Positions 1-11,850 of a DNA stretch of 64,000 nt are shown here, one piece after another (position 1 is the first letter of the stretch; every line of letters starts with the position of its first letter). Origin of the DNA: Casuarius casuarius (taxonomy: Eukaryota; Chordata; Aves; Casuariiformes; Casuariidae); NCBI GenBank assembly GCA_003342895.1, contig PTFA01000011.1:8767081-8831080 (forward strand). Direction: 5' to 3'. The notes below the pieces were generated by a model. That model saw only the letters and a program-made list of their open reading frames with translations. It did no database searches and was not told the origin of the DNA. Made by a program: the position numbers and the translations under genes.

Positions 1-7
1 TACTTAC

Positions 8-71
8 CCCGGGGAAAACAGATGCCAATGCAGAGGCAAAGCTTTAATAAAAGCAGCCATCTGTCACCTTG
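8..71 (-). other. Candidate exon with strong splice donor at the window edge
   Basis: On the minus strand the bases at 7 to 1 read GTAAGTA, an almost ideal vertebrate 5' splice site, preceded by a G-rich exon end. Going upstream, a pyrimidine-containing acceptor ending TTTGTCCAG finishes at 72, which defines a 64-base exon. An ATG at 60-58 opens the frame MAAFIKALPLHWHLFSP, which runs across the donor; a TGA lies two codons upstream of that ATG. If real, this could be a first coding exon or a non-coding exon of a minus-strand transcript continuing to the left of the window. I do not recognise the peptide. The splice signals are seen directly; exon status is inference, and such pairs also arise by chance. 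Confidence 0.2.
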
Positions 72-115
72 CTGGACAAACAATCAAGGATTAAAGATTT
101 AACGCCCGAGAGGGA

Positions 116-131
116 TTTTTTTTTTTTTTTT
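116..131. repeat. T16 homopolymer
   Basis: Sixteen consecutive T. On the minus strand it is an A-run lying upstream of the candidate edge exon. No recognisable retroposed sequence ends at it, so it is annotated only as a simple repeat. Confidence 0.9.
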
Positions 132-2709
132 AATTTCTGTCCTGGATTTTGTACGTAAATCCCTATGAACGCCATGTTTATTGTAGTTACATTTTCCTTT
201 GGAGAGAGCAACCTTCAACAGTCTTCTCCTGAAATCCCACCTTTTGTAAGCAGCTTTGGCAGGACACATGTAGTTGTCAAAGGGTATACCAGGCAGGAGT
301 TCTCATTTGATTCCTTTGAGCTGGATTTGTCACTCCTCTCTCTTTCCTGCGAATGGAAAAAAGAAAGAAAGTGAATGAACAATGCAATGTGTTGCTAAAG
401 AACCTGAGAACGGGCAGCACCATTACTTTATGGAATTAAGTATAAAGGGTTCACTCACAAATAAAAGCCGAACAGTTCTTCCTGCTCTAAATTTGTGGGG
501 AAAGTTTTAACTTGCTCAAAAGTTAGACAATGTGTTTTGAATTTGGCTGTCAAAGGCGGTTCTTGTTTGGGGTTTTTTGGGGGTTAGTGAGGTCTGTCAT
601 TTTCCAGCATTGTAATAAACAGTTGCTGTTGTTCAGTCATTTCAGTTGCTAAACAGGAAGGGCAAACAGAAGCAGCAGAAACTCTATGCCATGTATGCAG
701 TATGAGATATCGTGCATAGTATAAGTTTATGGTGTGAGACAGTAGATGAGTAAAGCAAAAACAGCCAGAGGGAATGTAAGGTAATAACGAGAGAAGTACA
801 AGGTAAGTGATGTTGACAGCCTGTTAGTAGCCTACCAGTTTTGGAGTGCTGTGTCAATATTGGAATAGTACAGTTTTGGTAAAACTGCTTTATGATTTTG
901 AGATTTTTGTGGGAAGCATTACTGTTACAAAAGGCTGCTATTTAGGTGTCACAGACTTAGTTGTCTTTGGGAAAAATGGAGTAAAAGGCAACGTTGATCA
1001 TATGGATGACAGCTAGATGGAGAGTTAAGACGTTAAGGGTCCTTGAAAGCGGAGATTAACACAGAGAATACCACTAGAAATGTTGTTATCAAAATAAAAC
1101 TGTAAAAATGCTCTATAAATGCACACTTTTCAATTGTGTGAGTGAACTCTCAAGGGGATAAAGAGGACAGAGTCCGTCTGAGTATCTCTTTCCATTTGTG
1201 AATTTCTGTCTCAAAAAATAATGAAAATTAAATTGTTACTTCATATTCTTGGTCTCAGTTGAGAAGTAATTTTATTCTTCCGTGCCAGAGACATGGTTAT
1301 TTGCCACTGGTTGTTTTTGACAACGGTTGATCAAATGAGTGTAAAAGAACTTCAGAAACAATTTTCTTACAATGTTCTGTGTCGTTATAACATGGAAATG
1401 TGAGTCGTGTGTAACTTTTTTGCTCGGTTTAAAGACATTTGGTATGGAAAAAAGTCACAGCACTGTAAGGAAGATGTGCAGAACAGGAATAGTGTTCTTT
1501 TAACTGCAAGAAAATATATCGGTTTGTGGTGCTTAGAGTTTGATATTAAGCTTTTTCCTAAGAGAGATGGTCCTGAGAGTACTTCGTACTTCTTTCTCGG
1601 GCCCTGGGCAGAAGGGAATTGCTTGTGCTCCCTTAGCATGCTCACAACCCCCATCATTAAGAAAACGACTGTTTCATCTGGTCACCTGCCTGGTCAGCCA
1701 GGAATTTATATTATTCCCTGATGTACAACTGATCAAGCGCATGTTATTTTCTTTCTTATTTTTTTTTCCCTGTTTGGCTCTGTAACATCAGGATATCGTC
1801 ACAGGGAGACGCTCAGCACTAAACGAAATGGAAATAGTACTAAAGATACCCTCTCTAAGAAGTCTGGTTGCTGGGCTCTGACCTGATGCTTAGGTTGAAA
1901 GTGATTGCCACATCCAGAGTTAGGGTTTGCACATGAGGTGGGAAGGGACTTTGTGGAGAAGTTTGCTTTTCCAAACTGTATGAAATGGGAACTACCTGAT
2001 ATTCATATGCTGATCATACTCACCTAATCTATTCCCTGACATTTCAGTGGTTCATCACATCAGTCTTTCTAGTTCTTTGTGGTACAAAGCTGTTTCTAAG
2101 GAATGAAAATGCTTTGGTATAGCTGAAGCCATTGGATTTGTTACTGGGCTGTATAGACGAAAATTAATAGTACACATGCAATAATCACTTGACCTTACAC
2201 ACTTTTAAATTTATACTCCAAGAATTTTATAGCTTTGCAAAGTAAATCATCCCTCATGCTCTTCTGGCAAAAAGCTGCTTTCTTTGCTTTTAGTGTACCA
2301 TTTACAGAGGAATTTGCTTCTTAAGCTTGATGGCAAATTAACGAAACCAATATTTGCAGTTGTACAGTTGCATCTTGAGATGAATACATTATAATTATGT
2401 GGCAAAACTTTGAGAATATTTTTTTCACAAGTGAGTAGCTGGTTGTGCATTAGTAAGTATATTACTGCTTCCTTTAAAGTGAGGGCAGGGATTCTTTTAA
2501 TGATATAATATATAGGTTGTCTCTGAGAACTGATTGCAGGCCTTAGCTGGGATGATTCTTGATAGGAAAAATAGAATCCCCTGGAGCTAGCAGCGTCATT
2601 TTGCCTAGAATTTTATTTTCTCCTTTTTTAATTACTGTGCTTTAAATTTACTGTGTGCAGAAGAATTAGAGAGTGGGATTTTCAAAAGACTCAGCAGCGG
2701 CCTAATCTG
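132..2709. other. Gene-free AT-rich stretch
   Basis: No exon, RNA gene or recognisable repeat is seen. Open frames are short (the longest about 100 codons, overlapping on both strands near 1400-1720) and have no motif, no family resemblance and no splice context. Unique intergenic or intronic DNA is the best description. Confidence 0.6.
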
Positions 2710-2815
2710 TACCCAGTAAAGTTAGTGGTAAAACACTCAAAGCTGGATTTGATAGGATTAAGCTGATTTACACCATCTGTGAATCTGGCCCCCATTAACA
2801 TCAGTGGTACCAGAT
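2710..2815. repeat. Ancient sauropsid-type interspersed repeat trace
   Basis: The text around 2761-2795 (AGCTGATTTACACCATCTG followed by GAATCTGGCCC) resembles a piece of short repeats scattered through turtle, crocodilian and bird genomes, where 'ATTTACACCAGCTGAGGATCTGGCCC' is a typical wording split here by substitutions. The copy is badly decayed and its borders are uncertain. The family name is not asserted. Confidence 0.4.
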
Positions 2816-5800
2816 TTAACCAACATTGCATGCTTTTGAAAACCTCGCCTTAATTGGGCACTACGTACTCTGACTGTAGAAAGAATAGATGTCAAAGGGT
2901 AGTTAAAAATGAGCAAGTAGGTCTGGTACTTCAAAAGCATCAGTATGAGCATCCCATTCTCTCTTGTAGTATCTCTTCTTCCCTGTGATACAGTTTTAAC
3001 ACATTGTGCATAATGGTGTGTAGGGGTTTTTTTTGGGGGGGGGGGGTGGAATCCTGTTGTCTTGTAGCCAGTCGTAGCCTGAAATCAGATGGGTTTACAA
3101 GCAGGTCTGTGGAGCCAGATAGAAAATGAATAGATGTTTGGTTTTCGTGGCGTGTGTTTGTGCACTTGTTCTTTTTGAAGAAGTGAGGGGAAAAAACAGC
3201 AAAATTTGTCTCTGTCAGAACAGCCATGATATTTTGCTACTTTTTTATTATTTCAGCAGTAAGTGGTATCACACAACCACATAAAACTAATTTTGCCTTC
3301 TTTGTGTATATGCATATTTCTTTGTGTACATATGTACATATTTTTATATATTAAACTGTTAGATATCTCAATTATTCTTGTCTATTTAATATTCTTTATC
3401 ACTCTACAAAGTCTAAATAAGAGGATCCTATGGAAAACTATTATTATACAATGCACTTTTTAGCAGTAGTTGAAGGATAGCAGTTATGCAATAAGAAATT
3501 GTGTGAAAGTAATTTTCTTTTTTGGAATCATCCTAATTTCTTCACTTGAGGACTGAGATAAAAGGATGAAATACCTAATTCTGCTGTACTGTTGTAGAAG
3601 TATTTGCTAAATTTTCCATAGCCAAGTACTGTAGTTGTATTGCCCATTTCACTCTTTCTACTAAATTACTTTATGGTTTTGTAAAATACATATTTATTCT
3701 TTCAACTGGCAAATATTCAGGATTAAATTTATCAGGGGAAGCTTCCCACATATTTTCAGGTTTACCCCTGCTAAAACATTTACTTCAAGTTTGCAAGAGG
3801 AATATAAACAAATACCAAAAATAATGTTCCTACTTAGAAACTGGGGAGCCTTTTCATCAAGTCAGCATGGTTTTTACCCTGTGTGTCCATGATCAGAATT
3901 TGTCTTGAGATATTTCACTTTGACTGGAGTAGTTAACAAAACCACCACCAACAGGTTTATCGAAAGTATTATGGTCATCATTCTGCTGTCATTTGGACCA
4001 AAGTTATTTGCTCCGTAAAGAAAAAAAGTATCTTGCTGTAGACAGCCTTCAAAAGACACATGGCATTATCGAAGTCTCTATCAGCACTTAAGTTCTTGAA
4101 GTGGTAATTGGGATTTTAGCAACAGGACTCTGCTTGACTTTAACAGGAGTCATATGACTAAAATTACTTCAGCTCCTTCAATACTTATTCATTAATGGAC
4201 TTAGAGAAAGAGCTCTGTGTTTGCTCAAGTGGAAAACAGATTTTTTTGCACCTTGAGCAAATTCACTTCTTTCGGCTAGCTATTGTACTTATGTTTTTCT
4301 CTTGTTTTCTTCCACAAATAGTGCAATGTTATGGTAAAAAAATGGAAGTTCTCACTACAGGAATTTTCAGAGGATATAGTATTAAGAGATAAGAGAATTT
4401 TATTGCTTTAATCTAAATGTACTCTATTTTTAAATAATGTAAATTTGCAAGTCATTGCTACAGTGGAGATTCTGCACATTTTGAAAATAAGTTTTACAAG
4501 TTGCTAAAATAGAGCAGAAGGTCCTGATATGATTTGTTACATGCAGTGCAAAAAATTGCTGTGCTACCAGAAGGAGATTTTTGAACTGACAGTATTTTGT
4601 GAGTTGTAAAACAGTGTTTTAGTTCAGCAGTTCTGTCATCCTCTCTCTCTAATTTTAGGAGAGTATTAATATGGCAGTTAACCTGGACTCAAAATAATAG
4701 TTTTTGCTTATTATTATTTTCTACTATTAATGTTGATTGTTTAGTTATGGTTAAAATGAAATGTAGTTTAAGAAAAAAGTCTTGAAGGGCATTTGGTATG
4801 TCTGAGCAGTGAGGCACAGTACTACTAACAATGATGGTGTCATGTGGTCTCAGTATAATGTGTATTCTCGTGGAGATAACAGAATTACTAGTGTGGGCAC
4901 CATACTACTGTAAGGAAGTATACTCTTGCTTTAAAGACCCAAACTGGTGTCTGCGCAGTGCACTATGCTATAATATGAGAGGCTGAGAGGGCTGGTTTGT
5001 CTAAGGCTAGTTTATGGGAATTTCCTACACAGTTTTTTAGAAGGAGCCTAACGTGCAGAAAAAGCGAATAATGTTTTTACTCAAATTGGATATTCCGTTA
5101 TGATTCTTTCCTTTGATGACAAAATATTGCCATCGCTGTCCTGTGATCTCTATCCGTCCTGTGGTGATGCTTTGTAAATGTAAGGGAGGTTTCAGTCCAG
5201 AGACTTTTGTTAGTACGCTTTGGAATGGATCTGAAATTAAACTTCGTAGCAGAAGATGCCCTTCTGAGGCCCAATTGTTAATTGATGCTGAAGATGTCAA
5301 ATTGGTAAGACAAATATTCTTCTTTAGATTGAAAAACAGTACATACCATGGCAATAAACTGTGAAGATTTATTGCTTTTAATTAGGAGAAATGGAAAACT
5401 GGGTTAGGTGGATGGGCACTGTTTTATGCATAATTGTGTCAAAAGGGGCAGGAATTTTCCTTATTGTCCAGTCCTTTTCTCATTCTCATTTCATTTGCTC
5501 TGTGAAACTCCGTATCATTTACAGCATATGAATAACACAAAATGATTATATCATTAAACCCCAAATGTTTTTACTGCTGTATTGATTTGATGATGTTACT
5601 AGAAGGTCAAGAATGCCTTATGTCTATATGGTAATACCCTCCATTAGCAATAGGCTTAGTCACTAGGCATGGAGCTGAGCCTCTTACAGCAGCAGAGCAA
5701 GGTCTTGGAGAAGTGGGTCAGCAGCGTTCTCTGCTTCTCCCTGGCAGACGTACAGAAGCATTATGGAAAGCTTCGATAGCATTAGGTTTCCACATTCGTG

Positions 5801-7083
5801 CTCTCTCTCCTGGTATCCTTCCTTCGAAACTCAAAATCTGCTGGCAGCCAAAGGGCAAAATATCACAAATTCTGATGGCTGGTACCTGATTCTGTCTCAC
5901 CGTATGCATATGTGTACCTATAAACCCGCCTAATTTCTGTGTAGTCTGCGATGCTCGGTGAGTCATAGGAGTGTTGTGGCTAACCTTGTATATGCTTATT
6001 TGTGAGCCAACTGCTTCCTAAAAGCTCTGATCGCATTTTTTTCTTGCTGGAAACACTGATTTACACTTTTCTTTTATCTCTAGCTGTTAATTTTCACAGA
6101 ACTTGTAGGAGCATGATTATCTCTGAGACCTTAGCCCTGTGTCAAATTTGGTTGAAATTGGCTGATATGTTACAAAGTTATTAGAGGGAGACAGGCAAGC
6201 GGGCGGATAGGCAGTGTATTCATATATGCCTTGTTACTTCAGGAAATCAGGTTAAAAAAGCAGCTTCTATTTAAAAGCATCACTCACGTAACACTAAATC
6301 TCTCAAATCTCCTATGTCCTGCAGGTATAATGGTAGGAACTATGTAGGAACTTGTTCTTACAGACATCATCCTGTAGGGTGGAAATATCCCCTGCAGCAA
6401 TGGTAATATTTTAAGACTTCAGGATTGAACAGTTCTCTCTTGTATATGTTTTTTTAGCACCTTCACTACTCAAGTGTCTTTGAGTTGTGCATTAGGCAGT
6501 ATGACAGTATGACGAGCAGTGTTTCTCTTATCCCTCTTTAGGGAAATAATTGTGTACCAAGTCTCATGTTTGGTTCAGTTATTTTTATGAAGTCCATTTT
6601 ATTACGTTAGCAGTAAAGAAGAAGGTGCACAATGCAAACATGTTCTGTTTGGATATGGAGGCACCTCAGTGCGATAGCCCTCAGATTCTGAGTACAGAGC
6701 TGTATTTATCAAGAGCTGGCTTCTTAAGGTAATTTTGACTCTACTATTCAGATGAATATTGTACATTTAGGCGTATTTGTCTAGTCCTGTGTTTTTTCAT
6801 TATCATATCAGTGATGTTTTGGGGCTTTGTAATCACACAGACATGCACAAAAATCTGAAATTGAAAGATTTATTCATCTTACTGACTAGAAATATTAAGA
6901 AAGTCTTTGGAATTCTTATCCCTGCTAGTCTGCTGTGTTAGATATCTCGCTACATAAAACATGTCAAATCTGTCAGTATAGTCAGTTTCCTAACTACTGT
7001 GAAACTTTTGAAATTAGCATTTAACATCTGCTAACTTGCTGACATACCATTGCTTTCATCCAGAATAAATTAATATAACTGAG
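2816..7083. other. Gene-free AT-rich stretch
   Basis: Mostly unique AT-rich DNA. It contains a T8G12 tract at 3027-3046, a TA-rich patch near 3300-3360, a possible ancient-repeat trace at 4115-4170 (wording like GACTTTAACAGGAGTCATATG), and one exon-like segment at 5196-5304 treated under findings. No coding exon is recognised. Confidence 0.55.
3035..3046 (+). repeat. G12 homopolymer
   Basis: Twelve consecutive G directly after eight T. Such a run can form a G-quadruplex-like or slippage-prone structure; it is also a place where assembly length may be wrong. Confidence 0.9.
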
Positions 7084-7103
7084 TTTTTTTTTTAAAAAAA
7101 AAA
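7084..7103. repeat. T10A10 palindromic tract
   Basis: Ten T followed immediately by ten A, a perfect palindrome. A single ambiguous base (N) sits 20 bases further on at 7123, which may reflect poor read quality or a heterozygous site beside the tract. Confidence 0.85.
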
Positions 7104-7850
7104 GCCTCCTGACAGACAAAACNAAGTTTGCCTTGGTATTATTCCAAGGACTTGTGGGATGCAGTTCGTGGATGTTAACAGGATCTTTGAGGTTGCCTTT
7201 ATCAGTGATTTTTTGGTCAAAAAAATATAGTTTTATATTTTTCTCAGGTTATGAATCAAAGTAAAGATAAGAACACCAGTCGTAGAAACTACCACAGAAA
7301 TCACTGTTCATGCAGTGTACGATGCCAGGGTTTAATTCATTCTGTGCCGGTACTTTTGGATTGAGATTTGTTAGATAATTCTTCTAATCCATACCTCCAA
7401 AAGGAAGGAGCCTCAGGAGATCATTCTGTTGTCTTCTTGACAGAAATTCTTGAAGAAAACTTGAAGAATTAAAATTAAGCCGATCAAAAGCAGAGATTTG
7501 GACACCTGAGGATGCCATGCTGTATAATTTTAATTGTGCAATAATTTTGCTCTTGATTCCCCTTCATACTTTGCGTGCAAGTCAGAGGAAGTATGCTTTG
7601 TAACAGAATGCATGACTAGACTTTCTGGGCATGCTTTTCTGGTCTCCTACTTCTCTACAGTTAGTTGACATCTTTTCTGAAGTGTGATGCCAAAGCTTAG
7701 TCTCCAGCTAAAGCCCTGCCAGAGCAATTCATTAAAATATTTAAGGATTTTCAGGAGAGAATCCCATGGCTTTTAAATACATGACAAAGAAGAGAGATTA
7801 TATATGGATATATTTAGTGAATTGTTTAGTTTAGAGACAGCATTATGGGG
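7104..7850. other. Gene-free stretch
   Basis: Unique AT-rich DNA with one N at 7123. Nothing recognisable as a gene or named repeat. Confidence 0.55.
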
Positions 7851-7930
7851 ATAATTTAGATATTACATATTAGCATTAATAATAATAATTTAGATATTAC
7901 ATATTAACATTAGATATTAACATATCTAAA
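7851..7930. repeat. AT-rich direct and inverted repeat cluster
   Basis: A 28-base unit beginning ATAATTTAGATATTACATAT occurs at 7851-7878 and again at 7885-7912 with one mismatch (G versus A). It is followed by the inverted form ATATCTAAATT at 7922-7932, so the second copy can pair into a hairpin. This looks like a small local duplication, with no transposon signature. Confidence 0.8.
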
Positions 7931-7932
7931 TT

Positions 7933-10334
7933 ACAACACAGTTTCTGAATATTACAGCTCACTGACATCAGACTTGGTGGAGTATTTATGACTAGTGGGC
8001 CATTTACACCTGGGTGCATGAACATGTATATAGGAAAATACCTTTAGAAATATATATCCCAAAATTTTGGTCCAAAACTTTTCTCATTATCTTATTTCAT
8101 CCAGTGCCTGTTTTGCATGTTGCTCACTTTCAGTGATATAGGTGCCGTAGATTTTATGTGTGACATCATTAGGTAAGGACACCCGCTGATGTCCAAGCTC
8201 ATTTTAGTCAGTGAGACAGTAAGAGAAGCTTTGTTCCGAAACCTGCAGAAATAAAATGAAATGACTCCTAGTTTTGCCTAGGCTGATGCAAGTTCTAACA
8301 CCACGAGAGCTGTGAAAGGCAGAATTCTGTATTCACCACCTACCATTTTTGGCAGATACAAAATTTATTTCCAGCTTTCCCAAGGAGAGTTTGATTTGAT
8401 CAGTAGAATGCTGCATTTAAACTTTATAGACTATAAGTAAATTCGTTCCATTGCCTTCTATCACTTTTTTTAATGGCCTTCAAAGAGAAGTAAAGCAAAA
8501 TATCCTTTGTCTTTAGATTGATCAGTCCTTTCTATTTCATCTGAATTCCTAATGGATATTTAAGTCCTCATAGCAGGGAATGTTGCTAACACAAAGCTAA
8601 GATATATCACTAAGCTGTTCCAAAATGTTTAATTTGACTGTCTTGGTAAGGGGAAATACTGGGGATTAATATAGCATTAAAAATACAATGAAATGTGCAT
8701 TTCCCAGTTCGTTAAATAAAGACAACTTGGAATTCTTAAGTTGGTATAATTAATCAGTTACACATATTGCCTCTATAACACTCAGGTTATATCATTTCCC
8801 GGTAGGATTTTTATGTAAAAAATTATTGCTTTGTAATTTAACACTAAGTGCTCCCTGTAGAAAATTAGAATACAGTCTTGTAATGTAAATAATGTAGATT
8901 ACTGTTGCGTGGGCTTAGTTGAGTCTTCCTTGTATTACAGCCATATTTATAAAATTGAGTTATAAAACATCTGACAATGATTCGCTTTCTTTAAAGTCTG
9001 TGGACAAGATTTTCTCAATGTTAGTGACGTTATTTCAGTGAACTTTTCTTTCCATCGGTTCACCAGGACCTGTCCACACTAAAGCATTGCTTTGTGATCA
9101 TCTTCTGTTGATTTAATGAACGCAGGTTTTCCTTGATTTCTTCAGAAAAGCAAAATGCTAAAATGTTTTAAAACTGCCCAAAATTAAACTACATAGCTTT
9201 TAGTGAAAGAGGCATACTTCCATTCTCTGACTGTGATAAAAATATGGGAAAAGTAGCCTTTCATAAAGGAATAAAACTATACAGCCTGCCTGGCTGTTTT
9301 GTATTTAGTTATAGCAGCAAAAACTGACAGTAAACTGAACTGTCTACCTTCTCCACGTTATTGATTTTGCTGTATTCTTTTGGATTCCCATTAAGCTGTT
9401 CATATAGACAATTTGGTAAATAATCTACATAGACACACTGTAAATAGAACTCTAAGGCGGATGAACGACCTGTTTTTTAATCCGCATTATAGTTTAATAT
9501 GTTTTATTGGAGATAGTTTCTGACCTTGATTTTTCTTTTTTTTACTACATATTAAAGAAAAAAAAACCCTTAGGCCTGGGAAACGTCATTTAAAAATATC
9601 TTTTGCTTCATTAATTTATCATAGTGAAAAGACAAAAATGGGTATTCCTTGAGCCATTGGGTCAGTATAAAACTATGTTCCTGGAAATGAAATACTTTAA
9701 TGAGAATTCTTTGGAGGCAGTGTTTTCCTTTTAACTTAATGTTACAAGAGAGCGACTTCAAAGACTTCTGCTACTTCAGCTGATAGCAGAGCAACTCCCT
9801 AAGGCCAGCTCAGTTAGACAGCTCAGGGACGGTTGTTCAGTAGTAGATAAGGGAGTCTGTGGAGTTAATGAGTAATTCTGCCATTAAAAATGCTTTCTGT
9901 TTTTATTTGTTGATGAGAGTTACAGCTTTGCCATCTTAGTTATTTGTAAGTTCAGTGGGAACAGGGAAATAACACTGGGATTGTAAGAATGATCAGCGAT
10001 GCTAATGTCATAGCGCTGGCAAGTATTTTAAAATTAAGTGCTTTTTCTGCCAAAGACTCATCGAGGAGTGAGACTTGTTAGATCATCCCATCAGCAGTGC
10101 CCAACTGCTCCCTGAAGGAAAGCAGTGAAATTCATGTTTGAAGTATGTAAGCAGTCAGTGGTGCATCTTTCACATCACTGGTGCGGTTGTGCACAAGCTA
10201 GTTGATAGTTTCACTTCTTTTTTTCTCTGTAGTTTTTTTCATTCTCTGGCTCATGTTCTCTTTACTACTGAGGTAATTCCAGCTAAGTTTATTTTTAAAG
10301 TCAGCCTGTCTGGAGAAGAGCCGTCTTCCAACAT
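7933..10334. other. Gene-free AT-rich stretch
   Basis: Unique sequence without recognisable exons. Only short random open frames are present (for example 63 codons on the minus strand at 9570-9761). Confidence 0.55.
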
Positions 10335-10830
10335 GCCACTTGGGAGCTGCAAGAAGTAGCCGTGTCAGCGGGAGCGAGGTGTCCTGGCAGTTTAGCCTGC
10401 ATCCTGCAACAGGCCGGCTGCCGAGGCTTGGAGGCATCCTTGTGACGTGCCTGAAGCACCCAGTGCAGGCAGGCTTCGGTAAGGGCTTGTCCGCCCCGGC
10501 CGTGCCCAGGCTGTGGGCTTTGGTGTACTGCGACAGCTCCCAGCTGACCTGGGAGAGCGGGTTTCCTGGGGGCGTTTGCTTGCAGCGTTTGCAGGGCTCC
10601 TCTCAAGCAGCCTGCCTTTCCCTGCAAGGTTGATCTTGCCTGTCCTGGCTCCACATCCCTCTGAGTTTTAAAAACATATGCAAGTCCTGCACTTCGGGTT
10701 TAAACCTGCTGTTCAACGCTCGGTTTAACTCTCGGTGTAAATAAGGGCAGTAAACCTGTGCAGTCAAAGCCGGCCCGCTCTTTCCTGCCCTTGCTGCCTG
10801 TGGCGCATTTTCATGCCGGTTCTATTTCAT
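10335..10830. other. Isolated CpG-rich, GC-rich patch
   Basis: Base composition changes abruptly here. I count about 14 CpG dinucleotides between 10340 and 10640, with several more to 10830, in a region where CpG is otherwise rare. Long frames open on both strands (minus 10301-10654, 117 codons; plus 10340-10633, 97 codons), but overlapping antiparallel frames are expected in GC-rich DNA because stop codons are AT-rich. Neither peptide is recognised; the minus one is rich in Ala, Gly, Gln and Pro. It may be a small CpG island such as an unannotated promoter, first exon or lncRNA start, or a GC-rich transposon piece I cannot name. Confidence 0.4.
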
Positions 10831-11114
10831 GTCTTATTGAAGTGCAAAGCTAGTGTGGCTGTCTGCACACTTCTGCATGGACTACTCCTCCGAATATTTC
10901 AATATGTTTTTCTTATCGCTCATCTTGAATTCTCATCAGTTTATTGAGAGGCTTTTGAGTTAGTGTGCGGTAGGTTCTTCGCGTGGTATACCCAGCTCGA
11001 TATAGAAAGCCATTATAAAATCTTTATATCATGTCACAGATACTGTTTCACCTGCATATGATTGAGATCCAGTATAATTCTATTTCATCTTAATAGGAAT
11101 GAAAGTACGCACCT

Positions 11115-11160
11115 GCTACTAACTATTTAAAGTGATAAAAATCACTTTAATGGTAGTACT
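11115..11160. other. Inverted repeat able to form a hairpin
   Basis: TTAAAGTGAT at 11127-11136 and its exact complement ATCACTTTAA at 11141-11150 flank a four-base AAAA loop. Pairing extends outward imperfectly (TACTAACTAT against TGGTAGTA). It could be a chance palindrome, a remnant of a palindromic element, or a structured site. Direct observation; function unknown. Confidence 0.7.
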
Positions 11161-11524
11161 ATTCCTCTAAAGTGTTCTGCAGATCTGTAGAGCAGTAAGT
11201 TGAGATGGTGTCTGACACAATGACAAATCAGTTAAAAGTGAGTAACATTTATTCCTAGCAAAAAGAATACTGTAAATAGTTGAGTTTTTTAATGCTTTAC
11301 TGTATTTTCTAGAGCGTGGGTATTATTCCTATGTAGAAAAATGCTGCTGTATGAGAGGTAAATTACACTGTTCATTTCATTTCGAAGGAGGAGAATGCAG
11401 TCTGTGTGCCTCCATCCTTCCTTTCTGACCCCCAAGAACATGAATTGACTTCAAAATTCACAGAAATCTAATTATGTGTTACTTACTCTAAGAGTGCTTT
11501 TAATCTCAGTACAAATGTGTAGAT

Positions 11525-11850
11525 TTTAAGACTAGAAATGACCCTTATGATCATCTGGTTGGACCTCCTGCATAACACAGGCTTTAGAAATTCACTCAGT
11601 GATTTCTACATCCAGCCTGCAATTTGTGGTTAACTAGAGCATATCTTTAAGAAAGACATCCAGTCTTAATTAAAAGATTTAAAATGAGGGAGAATCTACC
11701 ACATTCCTTGACTGTTAAGTGTTCACTGTATTTTCTGGACTGAATTTGTCTAATTACAACTTCCAGTAATTGAATCTTATGGTTTTGTTTCCGAAACTGA
11801 AGAATGCTTTTTTCTACTAGAAATATTCTTTTTAGTTACTTAACCAGGCA
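11525..11850 (-). mobile_element. CR1 LINE relic, 3' end
   Basis: Read on the plus strand this is the reverse complement of a CR1 3' end. It begins with a GATCATCTGGTTGGACCTCC block and the CATAACACAGGC block, then text corresponding to the family's 'AAGACATCCAGTCTT', 'GAGAATCTACCAC' and 'GAATTTGTCTAA' blocks in the expected order. CR1 is a non-LTR retrotransposon of sauropsids; most copies are 5'-truncated, as here. Many substitutions place it among old subfamilies. It has no coding capacity. The family assignment is from remembered consensus and is firm; the exact borders are approximate. Confidence 0.85.

Noticed and set aside
10301..10654. 117-codon minus frame overlapping a 97-codon plus frame
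   Set aside because: Overlapping antiparallel frames are a by-product of local GC richness and lack of stops; kept only as a CpG-rich patch.
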